This document shows, piece after piece, positions 63,283 to 64,000 of a stretch of DNA of 64,000 bases; position 1 is the stretch's first letter, and every line of letters starts with the position of its first letter. This stretch comes from Clostridium estertheticum (lineage in GTDB: Bacteria > Bacillota > Clostridia > Clostridiales > Clostridiaceae): NCBI RefSeq assembly GCF_026650985.1, contig NZ_CP086239.1, positions 2,790,001-2,854,000 of the forward strand, given 5' to 3'. Under the pieces are notes generated by a model that did no database searches, was not told where the DNA came from, and saw nothing but the letters and a program-made list of their open reading frames with translations. The translations under genes were made by a program, and so were the position numbers.

Positions 63283-63786
63283 TTATAGACTTTTCTCGAA
63301 AGCTACTCTTTCACTTTTGTTCTCTAAATAAATTAGTCCACAATACTTAAAACCGTTTTTCACTAACATATTCTGCATAGATATATTTTCTTTATGTGTA
63401 TCTATTTTGATACTATGTACTTCCTTATTTAAACAGATTTTCTCTATGTTTTTAATTATTATAGAAGATAACCCTAGCCCTTTATTATTAGAATCAATTG
63501 CAATTCTATGAATAACCGCATATGCACCACTACTGACCCATTTCCCACCATAAACATATTCATAATTTTTTTCTCCATCAAAAGAGACCACTACTGTACC
63601 AACTATAATATTGTTTTTTAGCAAGACATATCCATTTTTATTTTTTATATCATTCTTTACGATCTCAGAATTAGGATAATTGTCCTGCCATTGATTAATT
63701 CCTTGCTCCTTAAAATAATCTTGTGCTTGCCTTATAATATTCATTATACTGTTAACGTCTTCCTCTGTCGCTTTGTGAAATTCCAT
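63283..63786 (-). CDS. GNAT-family N-acetyltransferase
   Basis: A 167-residue acetyltransferase. The beta4 strand and coenzyme A loop are seen in AVIHRIAIDSNNKGLGLSSIIIKNIEK (split at the N-N-K-G-L-G loop), with the final KNGFKYCGLIYL strand. The target is unknown. The start ATG 63786 follows AAGGGGGAAG; the longer upstream frame is not supported. It lies 31 bp before the EamA gene on the same strand, so the two may be co-transcribed. Confidence 0.82.
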   Translation of the reverse strand: MEFHKATEEDVNSIMNIIRQAQDYFKEQGINQWQDNYPNSEIVKNDIKNKNGYVLLKNNIIVGTVVVSFDGEKNYEYVYGGKWVSSGAYAVIHRIAIDSNNKGLGLSSIIIKNIEKICLNKEVHSIKIDTHKENISMQNMLVKNGFKYCGLIYLENKSERVAFEKSL

Positions 63787-63982
63787 TTCACTTCCCCCTT
63801 CTATTATCTTAATTTTTTCAAAATACCACTTTCTGCTAACTATTATACATTTATCTTCTATTGAATACCAATACCAATATAAATTAATTACCCTATTTAA
63901 TAATAACTTTAACAAAATGACTCTATTAATAATATTATATAATATGTTTCTTTATTTATATTAAAAATCTAGAATACGTAAT

Positions 63983-64000
63983 AAAGGAGGAGATTATATG
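63983..64000 (+). CDS. Start of a plus-strand gene, cut by the window edge
   Basis: An ideal ribosome site AAAGGAGG (63983-63990) is followed after 7 nt by ATG (63998-64000). Upstream, TATAAT-like sequence near 63938-63943 could be its -10 box. Nothing of the protein can be seen. Confidence 0.55.

Noticed and set aside
1-64000. CRISPR arrays, rRNA, tRNA and riboswitches
   Set aside because: No regularly spaced direct repeats, no cloverleaf-like GC-rich segments and no leader resembling a known riboswitch were seen by eye. A covariance-model scan would be needed to be sure.

Overview
The window is AT-rich chromosomal DNA from a spore-forming, anaerobic Firmicute, most likely Clostridium sensu stricto. 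The evidence is the very low GC content, strong AGGAGG-type ribosome binding sites, frequent TTG/GTG starts, and the genes for Spo0A, sigma-G and a GerW (YtfJ)-like protein. I cannot name a species. I see no rRNA, tRNA, CRISPR array or prophage. There is one insertion sequence, of the IS1182 type, at 246-1990.

Layout. 1-83 is the start of a CsbD-like stress gene, followed by the IS. 2077-5111 holds fucO, rhaD and a DeoR-family regulator. 5428-11603 holds a HelD-type RNA polymerase recycling helicase, two small genes, an isolated sigG, an XRE regulator and a flavoprotein. 11685-14373 is a BceAB-like ABC transporter. 14611-18149 holds a small ribbon-helix-helix-like gene, a Cys-rich protein, an orphan AgrC-like kinase and a spo0A gene outside its usual spoIVB context. 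18461-20600 holds an aminotransferase and a sugar isomerase-like TIM barrel. 20675-35613 is a rhamnogalacturonan/rhamnose region: a second DeoR regulator, a GPH symporter, a GH105 hydrolase, a TetR regulator with an enoate-reductase-like flavoenzyme, a YetA/PcRGLX-like protein, rhaA, rhaB, an AraC regulator, an MFS transporter and rhaM. 36008-42226 is a chemoreceptor plus a four-gene sensing operon (two membrane-anchored solute-binding proteins, response regulator, histidine kinase) with no permease. 42326-45922 is a HAD phosphatase and a mannose-family PTS. 46241-50953 is a GntR-controlled tandem pair of ABC-2 exporters. 51194-52821 is a PadR regulator with a SEDS-like membrane protein. 52896-56136 holds a DUF4931 protein, a GerW-like protein, a DUF2953 protein, an anti-sigma-like protein and an ECF sigma factor. 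56417-63786 holds a soluble PocR-type chemoreceptor, a YczE-like protein, potABCD, an EamA transporter and a GNAT enzyme. A plus-strand gene begins at 63998.

How it works together. The L-rhamnose route is complete. RhaM interconverts anomers, RhaA gives rhamnulose, RhaB phosphorylates it, RhaD splits it to DHAP and lactaldehyde, and FucO reduces lactaldehyde to 1,2-propanediol. The GH105 hydrolase, GPH symporter and YetA-like protein plausibly supply rhamnose from pectin rhamnogalacturonan I. The two DeoR paralogs and a shared T-rich upstream element tie the two rhamnose loci, 18 kb apart, into one likely regulon.

The points most worth following up are the permease-less two-binding-protein sensing operon, the spo0A, orphan kinase and lone sigG found away from their classical neighbours, the divergent SEDS protein fused to a HAAS-like domain, the ABC-2 tandem duplication with a roughly 485 bp identical tract, and several well-formed promoter-operator pairs.
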